Assembly (NCBI RefSeq): GCF_051859125.1
Contig: NZ_JBHYGG010000124.1
Coordinates: 9,233-73,232, forward strand
Reading direction: 5' to 3'
Source of the DNA: Gemmata sp051859125
Lineage (GTDB): Bacteria > Planctomycetota > Planctomycetia > Gemmatales > Gemmataceae
DNA: 64,000 nt
The notes under the pieces: model-generated
Told to the model about the DNA's origin: nothing
Databases searched by the model: none
Seen by the model: the letters and a program-made list of their open reading frames with translations, nothing else
Part shown: one piece after another, positions 33,102-42,188 of the stretch
Layout: the number at the start of each line of letters is the position of its first letter
How positions within the stretch are numbered: position 1 is the stretch's first letter
Program-made: the position numbers and the translations under genes

Positions 33102-34352
33102 GCTCTGAAGCCCCGCCAGCACGTCGTCGCTCAGGAGCCCGTCGGTGTCGCGGCCCAGCACGACGATCTGATACGACCGCAGTCCGTCGGCCCCGCCCAG
33201 CACCTCGGAGAGATCGGCCAGCACCTTCCACTCCTCCTGGCCCGGGGCGGGCGTGTCGCCCGCCCCCGCGGCCCGGGTGAGGGTGCGGCGGATCAGCCGG
33301 GACTCGCCGATGCGGACCACGCTGTCGAGCTCGACGGACGCGTCGCCCAGGAGCGTCCGCACCAGGAACTTGCTGTCCCAGTACGGCCGGCCCTCGAGCA
33401 GCAGCACCCGAACGGGCCGGTCCATCACCCGGAGGACCAGCATGGCGGCGTTGTTCGCCCGCGTCACCTCCTCCGGGAGCGCTTCCACCGCGACCCCGTA
33501 GCGGTAGACGCCGGGCTTCGTTCGCGTCACCTCGAACCGCACTTCGGCGGTCTCGCTGGTCGTGAGGCGAACGACCCGGCGCTCGACCTCGGTGCCGTCG
33601 GCCGACAGGACCAGCGTCGCTTCGGCACCGGCGAGGCCGCGCTGGCGAACGACGACCGGCACGGCGACCTTCTGCCCGACGAACGCGATCTCCTGCGGCG
33701 AACGCAGGTCCACGGCGAGATCCTTGACGCCCGCGTCGCCACCGAGCGTGTGCGTGAACACGGGGCAGGCCATCGCCTTCGCGACGCGGGCGGCGTCGAT
33801 CACGCGGCCGGTGCCGCCGCCCGCGTTGTGAATCCCGTCACTCAACAGCACGACGGCTTGCCCCTGCGGCCGGGCCCGGTCGACCGAGCCGAGAACCGCC
33901 GCCGCCAGGTTCGTGACCGCCCCGGCCGGGTCGACAGCGTCCAGACCCTCCGCATCTGCGGGCTTCGGCGTCTCGGCAAACGTCGCGACGCGGACGTCGA
34001 ACGCGCCGCCGAGTTTCTCGTTGAGGACCCGCGCGCCCCGGACGGCTGCCCGGTAACGGGTGGCTCCGCCGTGGCCGTCGGGGGTCGCCATGCTGCCCGT
34101 GGAATCCACCACGATCGTGAGAACCGGCTTCCCCCCGGGGGGGCGAACCGGCTCGATCCACGTCGGGTTCAACAGCACGAGCAGGACCGCGACCAGGCTC
34201 CCTGCGGTGAGTGCGAGGACGGTCGCCCACCGCCGCCGCGAGACCGAGCCGGGCCGCGTCGCGCCGTACCACGCCACCAAGGCGAGCCCGGCGAGCGCGA
34301 GAAGCACCCAGAGGGCAGGGGGGATCAGGGGTTCAAAGTTCAGGGTGTTCAT
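33102..34352 (-). pseudogene. VWA/BatA-like membrane protein, 3' end lost at an IS
   Basis: About 417 residues remain, from the ATG at 34352 to the IS boundary. Two membrane segments open the protein (LWVLLALAGLALVAWYGA and VLALTAGSLVAVLLVLLNPTW). A von Willebrand A domain follows with the MIDAS residues DSTGS (about 85) and later AVVLLSDGIHNAGGG. Next come beta domains (EVRFEVTRTKPGVYRYGVAV) and the start of a glutamine-amidotransferase-like fold (VRVLLLEGRPYWDSKFL). It stops at VLAGLQS, where family members continue for several hundred residues. It begins 1 base after the BatA-like stop. The remaining frame runs 48 codons into the IS before a stop. Confidence 0.85.
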
Positions 34353-34353
34353 G

Positions 34354-36441
34354 TCACGTCCGGTACGCCTTGAGCGCGAGCAACTCCCCGAACAGGCACA
34401 GGACGCACGCAACGGCCAGCGCGGACCACGGCGTGTCGCGATCGTCGTCGCCGCCGCTGACGGAGTGGAAGGAGACCGCCCGCCCGGTGCCGAGCCGCTC
34501 GGGAAGCACCGACGCATCCAGCGGCCGCAGGTCGCTCTCCTCGGCGGCCAGCGCGGACGCGACGGCGAACACCACCTCGCCCTGGCGGGTCACGCGGTAC
34601 ACGCCGGGGGCTTCCGCCCCCGTGTGACTCCACAAGATCCCGCCGCTCTCCTCACGAAGCTGGCCGCCACTCGTGTCCGGTCCCGAGGCGTTCAGCCCCG
34701 CCGCCGTGCCTGCCGCGCCGGGCAGGTACACCGCCGCGGGCTCACCGCACGGCAACGCGTCCGCCCCACCCTTCTGACCGAGCAGTCGGCCAATGAGTTC
34801 GCCCATCAGCGGCACGAACACCGGCGACGCGGGCAAGTTGGACGCGCCGAGGTCGGCGTTGAGCACCGCGAGAACGCCGTCGCCGCAGGTGGTGACGACG
34901 AGGCACGCCGAGCGATCGCTGTAGCCGGCGAGCACGTCGTCCGCGAGCCCCTGGTCCAGGCGGCGGGACGACAGCCCGCCCGCGAATCGGAGGCCGTCGG
35001 CCCAGGCCGGCGACTCTCCGAACGCCGCGAACGGCGGCTGGTCGTGGCGCACGCTGGTCAGGAACAGGTCGCGTCGGCGCTGGCCGGCCGCGGGGGGAAC
35101 GAACTCGACCGGCATCCGCAGGTCCGCCCCGGCCGCTTCCGTGATGAGCTTCAGGTTCGTGGCGTCTTGCGGTTCGGCGGCGGCGTACAGAACCCCTCGG
35201 CCGCGCTTCAGAAGCGAGGCCACCCGCCGGGCGGCGTCCGCCCCGAACCGGCCGGGGTGGTCGATGACGATCACGTCAGCCGTCGCGAGCCCCCCGTCAT
35301 CCGGTTGCGCCGGGTCAAGGCGGGTCACGCGCGGTTCGGGGCGCCCGGGGCGCGGACTCAGCGGCGACAGCGCCCGTTCCAGATAGTAACTGGAGGACGG
35401 CCGTTCCTCGGGACGCTGCCGGGTGACGAGGGCGTAGCTCGGCAGCGGGCGGATGTCGAGAACGAACGGCCGGCTGTCGTCGGCTGGCAACGCGTCCCGC
35501 CCGCCGACGATCCGGGCCAGTCCGGTCTGCCAGCCGGTTCCCCGCGGTGGAACTTCAACCGCGAGCGTCGTGCGGACGCCCGCCGCGCAGAGGCCCTCGG
35601 CCCGCGAAACCGATTCCCCGGCCGCCACCTCGATCTGCACCTGTCGCGCGGCCGGCGAGAAGTTCCCCACCTCGACCTCGATCCGCACGTCCCGCCCCTG
35701 TTCGACCCGGCCGGGCGTGGCCACTCGCAGCACGGCCAGGTTGGCGAGCGCCTCTGCGGGCGCGACCGACTCGAACTGAATGAGCGTCTCGGCCGGGAGG
35801 ACGCCGAAATCGACGCTCGCCCAGTTCGACCGCTGGAAGTCGCTGACGATCACCAGCTCGCGCCGCCCGGAGCCGGCCGCCGCGGACGAGAGGAGCTCAC
35901 CCGCCCGGTTCACGGCGACCTGGGCGCTCAGCCGTTCGGGGCGAACGCTCGCACGTCCCAGGTCCTCCCGGAGCGCGCCGGTGTTGGCCGAGAGGCGATC
36001 GAACGTCGGGCGGGCCGACGCCCCCGCCAGGATCAAGCCCGCGTGGAGGTCCGGCCGGTCCCCGAGGTACGCCGCCGCGGCGGGCCGGGCGCGTTCAAAG
36101 AGCTGGACGCCGCGGCTCTCGGCCGCCATGCTTTGGCTGACGTCGAGGACGACGACCCGCGTTGTGGCGCCGGGGCCGTCCGGCACCACGAGCGGTCGGG
36201 TGGCGCCCAACGGCCGTGCGACGGCCGCGGCCAGAAGTAGAACCGCGAGTGCCCGCAGGCCGAGGACCACGAAGTTGCGGAGGCGGTGCCGGCTCCGGCG
36301 GTCACGCAGAGCGGCCCGGACGAAGCGGATGGTCGAGAGCGGGTACGGGCGCGGCCGCGGTCGGGTCAACAGGTGAACGACGGCGGGCAAGGCCACGCCC
36401 GCGGCACCGAACCAGATCGCCCACGGGTGCAATAAGGTCAT
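34354..36441 (-). CDS. BatA-like membrane protein
   Basis: This 695-residue protein has the N-terminal BatA (aerotolerance-type) membrane domain: MTLLHPWAIWFGAAGVALPA, VVHLLTRPRPRPYPLSTIRF and a second segment FVVLGLRALAVLLLAAAVA. A VWA-like fold follows with DVSQSMAAESRG (about 103) and ELVIVSDFQRS, then a CARDB-like beta region and a C-terminal domain ending in a third membrane helix (LAVACVLCLFGELLALKA). The ATG at 36441 matches the family start. A GTG at 36468, overlapping the DUF58 stop, is an alternative. It is the third gene of the MoxR operon, whose relatives are proposed to act in envelope stress or complex maturation. Confidence 0.88.
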   Translation of the reverse strand: MTLLHPWAIWFGAAGVALPAVVHLLTRPRPRPYPLSTIRFVRAALRDRRSRHRLRNFVVLGLRALAVLLLAAAVARPLGATRPLVVPDGPGATTRVVVLDVSQSMAAESRGVQLFERARPAAAAYLGDRPDLHAGLILAGASARPTFDRLSANTGALREDLGRASVRPERLSAQVAVNRAGELLSSAAAGSGRRELVIVSDFQRSNWASVDFGVLPAETLIQFESVAPAEALANLAVLRVATPGRVEQGRDVRIEVEVGNFSPAARQVQIEVAAGESVSRAEGLCAAGVRTTLAVEVPPRGTGWQTGLARIVGGRDALPADDSRPFVLDIRPLPSYALVTRQRPEERPSSSYYLERALSPLSPRPGRPEPRVTRLDPAQPDDGGLATADVIVIDHPGRFGADAARRVASLLKRGRGVLYAAAEPQDATNLKLITEAAGADLRMPVEFVPPAAGQRRRDLFLTSVRHDQPPFAAFGESPAWADGLRFAGGLSSRRLDQGLADDVLAGYSDRSACLVVTTCGDGVLAVLNADLGASNLPASPVFVPLMGELIGRLLGQKGGADALPCGEPAAVYLPGAAGTAAGLNASGPDTSGGQLREESGGILWSHTGAEAPGVYRVTRQGEVVFAVASALAAEESDLRPLDASVLPERLGTGRAVSFHSVSGGDDDRDTPWSALAVACVLCLFGELLALKAYRT

Positions 36442-36464
36442 CACCGCCCCCAAGCCGAGTCGGG

Positions 36465-37358
36465 TCACCCTTGGCGTTCGACCAGGAAGCCCGACAGCGT
36501 GTGCAGGTAGGGCACCGCCGTCGAGACCCGCCGGTAGTCGCAGCCCGCCGCCAGCGCGAGCGTCCGGATCGCCGCGGCGTGCGCCTCGAACTTCGCCTCG
36601 TACTCCGCCCGAACCTCCCGCGGCGAGCAGTCCACGACCCCCTCGTTCTCCAGCCCCTCGAACCGGAAGGCTTCGCCCTCGGGCAGCCGCTCCTCGTCCG
36701 GGTGGATCAGGTGCAGCGCGACGACTTCCCACGCCCGGTGGCGGAACAGCCGCACGGCCCCGAACACCGCCTCCGGGTCGTCGACGAGGAAGTCGCTCAG
36801 CACCAGGAGAACCCCGCGGCGCGTGAGCCGCTGGAAGAGTTCCCGCAGCGCCCCGGCGAGGTCGCTCGCGGGTCGAGTGGCGAGGTGCTCGATGGCCGCC
36901 TGCAGGTGGGCGACGTGCCGCGGCGTCCCCGCCGGAGGAATGAACGCCCGCAGCCCGTCGGCCGCGACGGCCAGCCCGACCTGGTCCTGCTGCCAGCCGA
37001 TCACCTGGCTGAGCGCCGTGGCGAGGTACTGCGCGTACTCCATCTTGGGCCCCGGCGTGCCGAAGCGCATCGACTCGCTCGCGTCGAGGACCAGCGTGCA
37101 GACGAAGTTCGTTTCGTCCTGGTGCAGTCGCGTGTACGCCCGCCCCGTCCGGGCCAGGACCTTCCAGTCCAGCCGGCGGAGGTCCTCGCCGTCGGTGTAC
37201 TCGCGGAAGTCGGCGAACTCGCCGGCCCCGCCGTGGCGGCGCGACGCGTGCCGGCCGGTGAACGTCCCCTCGATCGCGCGGCGCGTGGCGAAGCGGAGCC
37301 GCCGGAGGCCCGCGAGTGCCGAGAGTTCGAGGAACCGACTGGGTGCTGGGCCGGTCAC
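36465..37358 (-). CDS. DUF58 (VWA-like) protein
   Basis: This 297-residue DUF58 protein contains the family core GEFADFREYTDGEDLRRLDW, followed by KVLARTGRAYTRLHQDETNF. The VWA-like metal-site region is LVLDASESMRFG. It ends with strands and helices typical of the family (VVALHLIHPDEERLPEG, GCDYRRVSTAVPYL). There is no signal peptide, so it is cytoplasmic. The GTG start at 37358 overlaps the MoxR stop (GTGA), so the two are translationally coupled. DUF58 proteins are thought to be VWA partners of MoxR ATPases. Confidence 0.93.
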   Translation of the reverse strand: MTGPAPSRFLELSALAGLRRLRFATRRAIEGTFTGRHASRRHGGAGEFADFREYTDGEDLRRLDWKVLARTGRAYTRLHQDETNFVCTLVLDASESMRFGTPGPKMEYAQYLATALSQVIGWQQDQVGLAVAADGLRAFIPPAGTPRHVAHLQAAIEHLATRPASDLAGALRELFQRLTRRGVLLVLSDFLVDDPEAVFGAVRLFRHRAWEVVALHLIHPDEERLPEGEAFRFEGLENEGVVDCSPREVRAEYEAKFEAHAAAIRTLALAAGCDYRRVSTAVPYLHTLSGFLVERQG

Positions 37359-38362
37359 GCGGCCACCGCCTTGAGAAGGTGGGTGACGATCGCGGGCGCG
37401 CCGACGGCGTCGCCGATCGCACGGTGATTGGCAATCATCCGGTGCCGCAAAATCGGAAGCGCCACGGCCCGCACGTCGTCGACGGTGGGTGCCGTTCGCC
37501 CCTGGAGCAGCGCGTGCGCCTTCGACGCCAGGACGAGGTTCTGCGACCCACGCGGCCCGGCCCCCCAGGCGACGTAATCGTTCACGTAGCGGTCGGCCCG
37601 CGAGTCGCCCGGCCGACTGGCCCCGCACAGTCGCACCGCGTAGGAGGCGACGCTCCGGGCGACCGGCACGGCCAGCACGAGGTCGCGCAGTTCCAGGAAC
37701 GCGGCCCGGTCGAGGATCGCGTTCGGCATCTGGACCGCCCCGCCGGTCGTGCGGAGGACGATCTCCTCTTCCTGTTCCGGGGTCGGGTAGTCGATGTGAA
37801 TTTCCATCATGAACCGGTCGAGTTGGGCCTCGGGGAGGGGGTACGTGCCCTCCTGTTCGATGGGGTTCTGCGTCGCGACGACGAGGAACGGGTCTTCGAG
37901 CGGGTGGGTGCGGCCGCCGACGGTGACGTGCCGTTCGGCCATCGCCTCGAGGAGCGCGGATTGCGTCTTGGGTGCGGCGCGGTTGATCTCGTCGGCGAGT
38001 ACGAGGTTGGCGAACACCGGCCCGGGGCGGAAGACCATCGCCGGTGCCGCGGCCTGCGGGTCGCGGCCCAGGAGCTCGTACCCCGTGATGTCGGAGGGCA
38101 TCAGGTCCGGCGTGAACTGGACCCGGGAGAACTTCCAGTCGAACGCCGACGCGAGCGCCTTGACCATGAGCGTCTTGGCGAGCCCGGGCACGCCGACGAG
38201 AAGCGCGTGCGAGCCGGTCATCGCGCACGTCAGGAGCTGATCGATCGTCGCGTCCTGGCCGATGACGACCCGGTGGAGTTGCTCCCGGATCGTGCGGACG
38301 CGGTCGGAAAAGGCCGCGACCCGCTCTCGGGCCAACTCGGCGGGACTCTCGGGCGCTGGCAT
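37355..38362 (-). CDS. MoxR-family AAA+ ATPase
   Basis: This 335-residue MoxR ATPase has a Walker A GVPGLAKTLM at about residues 57-66, Walker B LVLADEINRA, and sensor region VVATQNPIEQEGTYPLPEAQ with the family's QLDRFMM. The C-terminal lid domain is present (LVLASKAHALLQGRTAPTVDD). The length is normal for the family, and the ATG at 38362 begins the family's N-terminus. MoxR proteins are ATP-driven chaperones that work with VWA proteins, and three such partners follow directly. It is the first gene of the operon, with a weak candidate promoter about 85 bases upstream. Confidence 0.95.
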   Translation of the reverse strand: MPAPESPAELARERVAAFSDRVRTIREQLHRVVIGQDATIDQLLTCAMTGSHALLVGVPGLAKTLMVKALASAFDWKFSRVQFTPDLMPSDITGYELLGRDPQAAAPAMVFRPGPVFANLVLADEINRAAPKTQSALLEAMAERHVTVGGRTHPLEDPFLVVATQNPIEQEGTYPLPEAQLDRFMMEIHIDYPTPEQEEEIVLRTTGGAVQMPNAILDRAAFLELRDLVLAVPVARSVASYAVRLCGASRPGDSRADRYVNDYVAWGAGPRGSQNLVLASKAHALLQGRTAPTVDDVRAVALPILRHRMIANHRAIGDAVGAPAIVTHLLKAVAA

Positions 38363-38445
38363 AAGGTGGTCGCGCAGATAGAGGGGTCCGGCGGCCGGTG
38401 CGGCACGGGCCGCACCGGGCGTCGATTGGGAGATCGATGGCTAGA

Positions 38446-38474
38446 ACGATAACCGAAAACTATCTCTTCAGCAA
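38446..38474 (-). promoter_or_regulatory. Weak candidate promoter for the MoxR operon
   Basis: On the minus strand TTGCTG (38474-38469) and TATCGT (38451-38446) are 17 bases apart, inside a locally A+T-rich patch upstream of the moxR start. The match to sigma-70 consensus is only partial. Confidence 0.25.
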
Positions 38475-38589
38475 GCGATTTGCCGATCTGGTGTCAGACA
38501 TTTTCGCACGAGTGGCGTGAGTGCGTCCGTCGCCGCACCCGGAGGCCGGGTGGCCCAGAGTCTGCGCGAACCCCGTCATTTCGTCGTCC

Positions 38590-38988
38590 CGGCGGGCGGA
38601 CGACCGCGACCCGCTCGTCGCGTTCGGCGGGGGCACCGCCGCGGTCGCCGTGTGCGCCGACGTCGGGACGCCGGCCCACCCGCAGCGGGCCGCGGACCGG
38701 GGGGCCGACACGTACCTGGCGAGCATGTTCGTGATCCCCTCCGACTACGACGGCGAGGTCGCGAAGTTGGGCCAGTACGCCGCGCGGCACCGCATGCTGA
38801 CGGCCCTGGCCAACTTCGGTGGCCCGTCCGGGGGCCTCCGGTCGGCGGGCCGCAGTGCGGTCTGGTCGGAGACCGGCGACCTGTTGGTGCGGCTGGACCC
38901 GAACGGCTCCGGCGTCGCCGTGGTCGCGGAAACCTCGGAGGGTTACCGGACCCGTGCGATCCTGGTGGCCGATTCCGACGTGGCGTAA
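38590..38988 (+). pseudogene. Nitrilase-type carbon-nitrogen hydrolase, C-terminal fragment
   Basis: About 132 residues of a nitrilase-superfamily protein remain. The nucleophile region AVAVCADVGTPAHPQRAADR (with the active Cys) is followed by GADTYLASMFVIP and AARHRMLTALANFG, then SAVWSETGDLLVRLD, the usual late strand pair. The upstream parts that carry the catalytic Glu and Lys are missing. The open frame continues upstream to 38521 but is not homologous-looking. I therefore call it a 5'-truncated remnant. It ends with a normal stop at 38988. Confidence 0.65.
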
Positions 38989-40303
38989 CGCAGCGACGCC
39001 CCCGTGGTTACGCGTGGCCGTTGGATGGACTATTGGCGAAAGCCCGCTGCCCTCCGACGTCCTGTCCGGTACACCCGACGCCGTGCGGACACGGAATCGT
39101 TGAACGGAAGAGGGGTGCGATGGGCACAGGTCTAACCAGGCGCAGCGTCGGGCGGGATCGTTTTCTGGGCGGTAGCACTCCCCCGGCTGAACCGGGTCGT
39201 TCGGCCCGGAGGTGCCGCAGGTGATTACCGCTTCGGAACCGGCCGGGTTCGTCGCCGCCCACGCCAGCTGGTGCGTGTCTGACGCGGGTGCGGCCGTCGC
39301 GCACGCCCGGAAGCGGTTGGAGGAGACCCCGTTCACCGCCGACGATGGGGTGCTGGCCAACGACGGCCGGGTCGCCGCTGCGGGCGGCAAGCCGGACGCA
39401 GTCACCCTGGAGGGAGGTGCGGTCCTACGCCTTCCCGTGGGCCGGGGCCCGTGCTCGCCGTCCCGTACACGCCCCGCACCTCCGGCCGGTCCGCCGCCTG
39501 CGAGCCGAAGCTGGTCGGGTGGCACAAGTGCGACGACTTCGACCGGGCGCGGCGTTCGAGGCGTTCTTTCGCGGAGTCGGTTCTCACGAGCCGGGGTCCA
39601 AGAACTGGAACGCGGCCTTGGACGAGAGTAGGTCAAGCAGCCAGGCGCATCACCAGCCGGACGATAGCCAGCCACGATAGGTGAGCGGTGTCGTCCGCCC
39701 CACCAGATGACCGAAGTCGGGATCGCGGACGGCCGGTAGGACCAGCACCCGCTCGCCAAGCCCGAATGCCGGACGCTGTCCGGCTGAACGCTCGAAGGGC
39801 CGCGCCGCGACCCTGAACAACACGGCCGCGAACCTCTCCCTCCGTCCGGTGTGCAGAGCGGATTCCCGCACACCCGAGGTTCCGGTAGCCCGTCCCGAAT
39901 GTGTGGAACGGGCCGCGAGCCGCTCCACTCTGACCTTCCCGTGGGCCGTCTCCACGGCCGCGTCGTCCGGTTCGGGTCCGGCACCGGCGGGTTGTCTGCG
40001 GGGATCACGAGTCACTCGGGGCGGACACCGCGACCGGCCGGATCGGGGGGGCGACGCCCCCAGCCGGGCCGGGGGGGGAAGCTCCCCACGGGGGGTGCCC
40101 CGGGCGGTCGGGACCCGNNNNNNNNNNGTGGGGGGGGCAGCCGCGGCCGGGGGGGCCGCCCCCGGCCCGGGGGGGGGGGGGGGCGCCCCCCCCCCCACCC
40201 GCCCGGAGGGGGAACGATCCGCACGGAGGTTCACGCGGTCGGTCGTCACCGTTCCGAGTGGAGCGACCGCGTTGGTATCGACGCGCGTGCGGCGGGCCGC
40301 ACC
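38989..40303. other. Decayed region with assembly gap; no gene supported
   Basis: Short open frames on both strands shift repeatedly and none gives a recognisable domain. A plus-strand piece at 39212-39430 (ITASEPAGFVAAHASWCVSD) has coding-like base use but dissolves into another frame near 39450 (CEPKLVGWHKCDDFDRA), suggesting an old gene remnant. The flanks of the N run (40030-40210) are homopolymer-rich G and C, which may be poor sequence. I see no complete gene here. Confidence 0.5.
40118..40127. other. Run of 10 N (assembly gap)
   Basis: Ten undetermined bases are bordered by long G and C runs. Adjacent sequence may be unreliable and the true gap size may differ. Confidence 0.99.
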
Positions 40304-40624
40304 TCAAGCGGAAGGGAGGGCACCGGCGACGGCGTCCATCAGGTCGTCCAGTCCCACGGCTGCGTCCGGGCCGCCGCTGGCCAACCACACCTCGTTGCGG
40401 CGCACCTCGATCTCCAGCGCCCTCCCGGCGGTGCCGGAGATGGTCTGCGCGCCCTTCGGCTGGTCGGTGAGGACGGTCATCAGCGCGTCGGCGGGGACGG
40501 TGACGGCCCCCAACTCGGTGCCGAGCTTCCGGTCGCGGATGACGACCCGGATGCCGCCGTCGGCCGCGGCCACTTCGACCAGCCGCTCGATTCCGGTGGA
40601 CTGCGAAACACCGTCGATGGTCAT
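40304..40624 (-). CDS. Small hypothetical protein
   Basis: This 106-residue protein has a perfect AAGGAG site 7 bases before the ATG at 40624. No signal peptide or membrane helix is seen. The sequence alternates strands and helices (RLVEVAAADGGIRVVIRDRK, ALEIEVRRNEVWLASGG) and ends in an amphipathic helix (GLDDLMDAVAGALPSA). I do not recognise a family. It is transcribed away from the acidic-protein gene, so the two share a 138-base divergent promoter region. Confidence 0.7.
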   Translation of the reverse strand: MTIDGVSQSTGIERLVEVAAADGGIRVVIRDRKLGTELGAVTVPADALMTVLTDQPKGAQTISGTAGRALEIEVRRNEVWLASGGPDAAVGLDDLMDAVAGALPSA

Positions 40625-40762
40625 GCCTGCTCCTTGGGGGGAGTGAGTGATCTAGCGGCCCCGGTCCGCGGGTACACCCCAGATTCGCGCTTCGTCGTCC
40701 GGCGCACCAATTGCTAGGTTGCTTCCTGCCGACTGAACCGCAACCCAGCACCGGAGCCCGTT

Positions 40763-40978
40763 ATGCACCTGGATTTACCGCTCCACCCGGACGAGTTGGA
40801 GCCCCCCGTCACGGCCATTGACGAGGAAGAAGCTGATGACGAGGATGACGAGGCCGACGAGGATGACGAGGCCGATGACCTCGACGACGCGGACCTCGAC
40901 GAAGACGAAGACGACGCGGACGATGACGAAGTCGACGCGGACGATGACGAAGACGACGAGGAGGAGGAGGACGAGTAA
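40763..40978 (+). CDS. Extremely acidic small protein
   Basis: This 71-codon frame has CGGAG 9 bases before the ATG. After about 20 ordinary residues (MHLDLPLHPDELEPPVTAID) it is almost pure Asp/Glu with a few Ala, Leu and Val. The coding DNA is a run of GAC/GAT/GAG/GAA triplets, so replication slippage could have expanded it. Possible roles are a charged chaperone, metal buffer or tail, but nothing in the sequence decides. A non-coding low-complexity tract is the alternative. Confidence 0.5.
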   Translation: MHLDLPLHPDELEPPVTAIDEEEADDEDDEADEDDEADDLDDADLDEDEDDADDDEVDADDDEDDEEEEDE

Positions 40979-40983
40979 CCGAA

Positions 40984-41604
40984 GTGCGAAATGACGATGA
41001 GTCGCCGGCCGCTGAGGCCGGAGGTGTACGCCGGTCGGGGGTGACGTGCCCGTCCCCCGACGAGGTGGTCCTCGAAGAGCGGCGGGCCACGGGCGAATGG
41101 GTCCGCAGCGGGACGGTGAGGTCCGGCGGCAAGGGCCGGGCGTACTACTTCCGACCCGGCCCCGAGACGTACCCGGTGCCCGAGTGCGAGCCGGTGCTGC
41201 TACTCCTAGAGAACGCCCGCTGGCTCGCCCCGAAACCGGAGTGGCTTCCTCCGGGCGGGAGAGCCGGCGCACGGTCGCGGGACGCGGCGGGCACGTCCCG
41301 CGGCCGCAATTTACGACTCGGCTCCGGCTTCCCTCTTCTTCCCCAGGTCCGTCAGGTGCAGGTCCAGCGCCCGCACCGAGATGCGGATCTCCTCGGCGGA
41401 AATGGCCAGCGACCCCATCATCAGGACCAGCGCCACGGAGAACACCACCTCGGCGACGCCCACGCGGCCGAGGAACAACAGGAACATCGTCCCGGTGCAG
41501 CAGAACAGGCTCAGCACCCCGACCAGTTGCATGTTGCGGACCAGCCGCAGCCGCCGCTTCAGGTTGTGGATCTGGTCGAGCAGCTTGCCCTCGTGCGAAG
41601 GTGA
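40984..41604 (+). CDS. Possible hypothetical protein, 3' part doubtful
   Basis: A GTG at 40984 opens a frame whose first 85 codons look coding (EEVxxG-like turns, GKGRAYYFRPGPETYPVP, EPVLLLLENARWLAPKPEWL). After about 41250 the codon use becomes poor and the frame overlaps the DUF2721 remnant on the other strand. A natural 3' end seems to have been lost. No family is recognised. Confidence 0.3.
   Translation: MRNDDESPAAEAGGVRRSGVTCPSPDEVVLEERRATGEWVRSGTVRSGGKGRAYYFRPGPETYPVPECEPVLLLLENARWLAPKPEWLPPGGRAGARSRDAAGTSRGRNLRLGSGFPLLPQVRQVQVQRPHRDADLLGGNGQRPHHQDQRHGEHHLGDAHAAEEQQEHRPGAAEQAQHPDQLHVADQPQPPLQVVDLVEQLALVRR
41311..41600 (-). pseudogene. DUF2721-like membrane protein, N-terminus lost
   Basis: The C-terminal 95 residues read as the end of a DUF2721-type protein: LLDQIHNLKRRLRLVRNMQL, two membrane segments LVGVLSLFCCTGTMFLLFL and VVFSVALVLMMGSLAISA, then EEIRISVRALDLHL. 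Upstream of about 41600 the frame loses all resemblance because HsdR-like sequence begins on the opposite strand. I infer a junction that removed the first membrane segment and the start codon. Confidence 0.6.
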
Positions 41605-42015
41605 ACGAGGACGTGGCCGGGAAGGTTGGGCACGCCAAGCGGTACGGTCGCGGTTTCCAGGACGACGCGGCGCTGGCCGCTCCCGGTGGCCCGGTCCCTG
41701 GGAGAAGCACAACCGCCCGTTCTGCTTCTCCACCAACGGCCGCCCCTACCTTCGCCAGCTCGGAACCAAGTCGGGCATCTGGTTCTGCGCCGTCCGCAAG
41801 CCGACCAACCTGTCGCGGGCGTCGGATGGGTGGTACATGCTGGTCGGGTTGGAGGCACCCCTCGCGTCGGACGCCGGGGCGGTTCAGAGCGAGCTCGCGG
41901 CCGAGCCCACCGACCACCTGCCGCTCCGGAACTACCAGTTGGCCGCCGTCCGGTCGGTGGAGGACGCGCTCGCCGCGGGCAGGCGGTCGATGCTGGTGGC
42001 GGTGGCGTCCGTCGC
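41598..42015 (+). pseudogene. Type I restriction HsdR fragment
   Basis: Two frames together recall part of the HsdR subunit of type I restriction enzymes. One frame gives NEDVAGKVGHAKRYG near 41601-41645. From 41702 another gives KHNRPFCFSTNGRPYLRQLG, KSGIWFCAVRKPTN and LRNYQLAAVRSVEDALAAG, the region just before the helicase Walker A. Where ATGTGKT should follow there is VASVARTA, and the similarity ends. No HsdM or HsdS gene lies nearby. It is a dead internal fragment. Confidence 0.6.
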
Positions 42016-42188
42016 ACGGACGGCGGCCCTCGCCGATCGCAAGCACGCGGTTGCATCGGGAACGCGACCTTCGGATTTGACCCGGAGACGCTCCCGCGCC
42101 ACAATGAACCTCGCCTATATCGACGCGGCCCACACCCCCCGCCTGGCCGCATCCCGAACTGTAACCCACCTCCGGTTGGACCGCTGCG

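Noticed and set aside
39212..39680. Plus-strand frames that might be a small gene
   Set aside because: Coding character moves between frames and no complete gene or family can be shown.
39650..40008. Minus-strand frame containing ETAHGKVRVERLAARS, reminiscent of ISAs1-type transposases
   Set aside because: The resemblance is one short phrase; no DDE residues or terminal repeats are visible.
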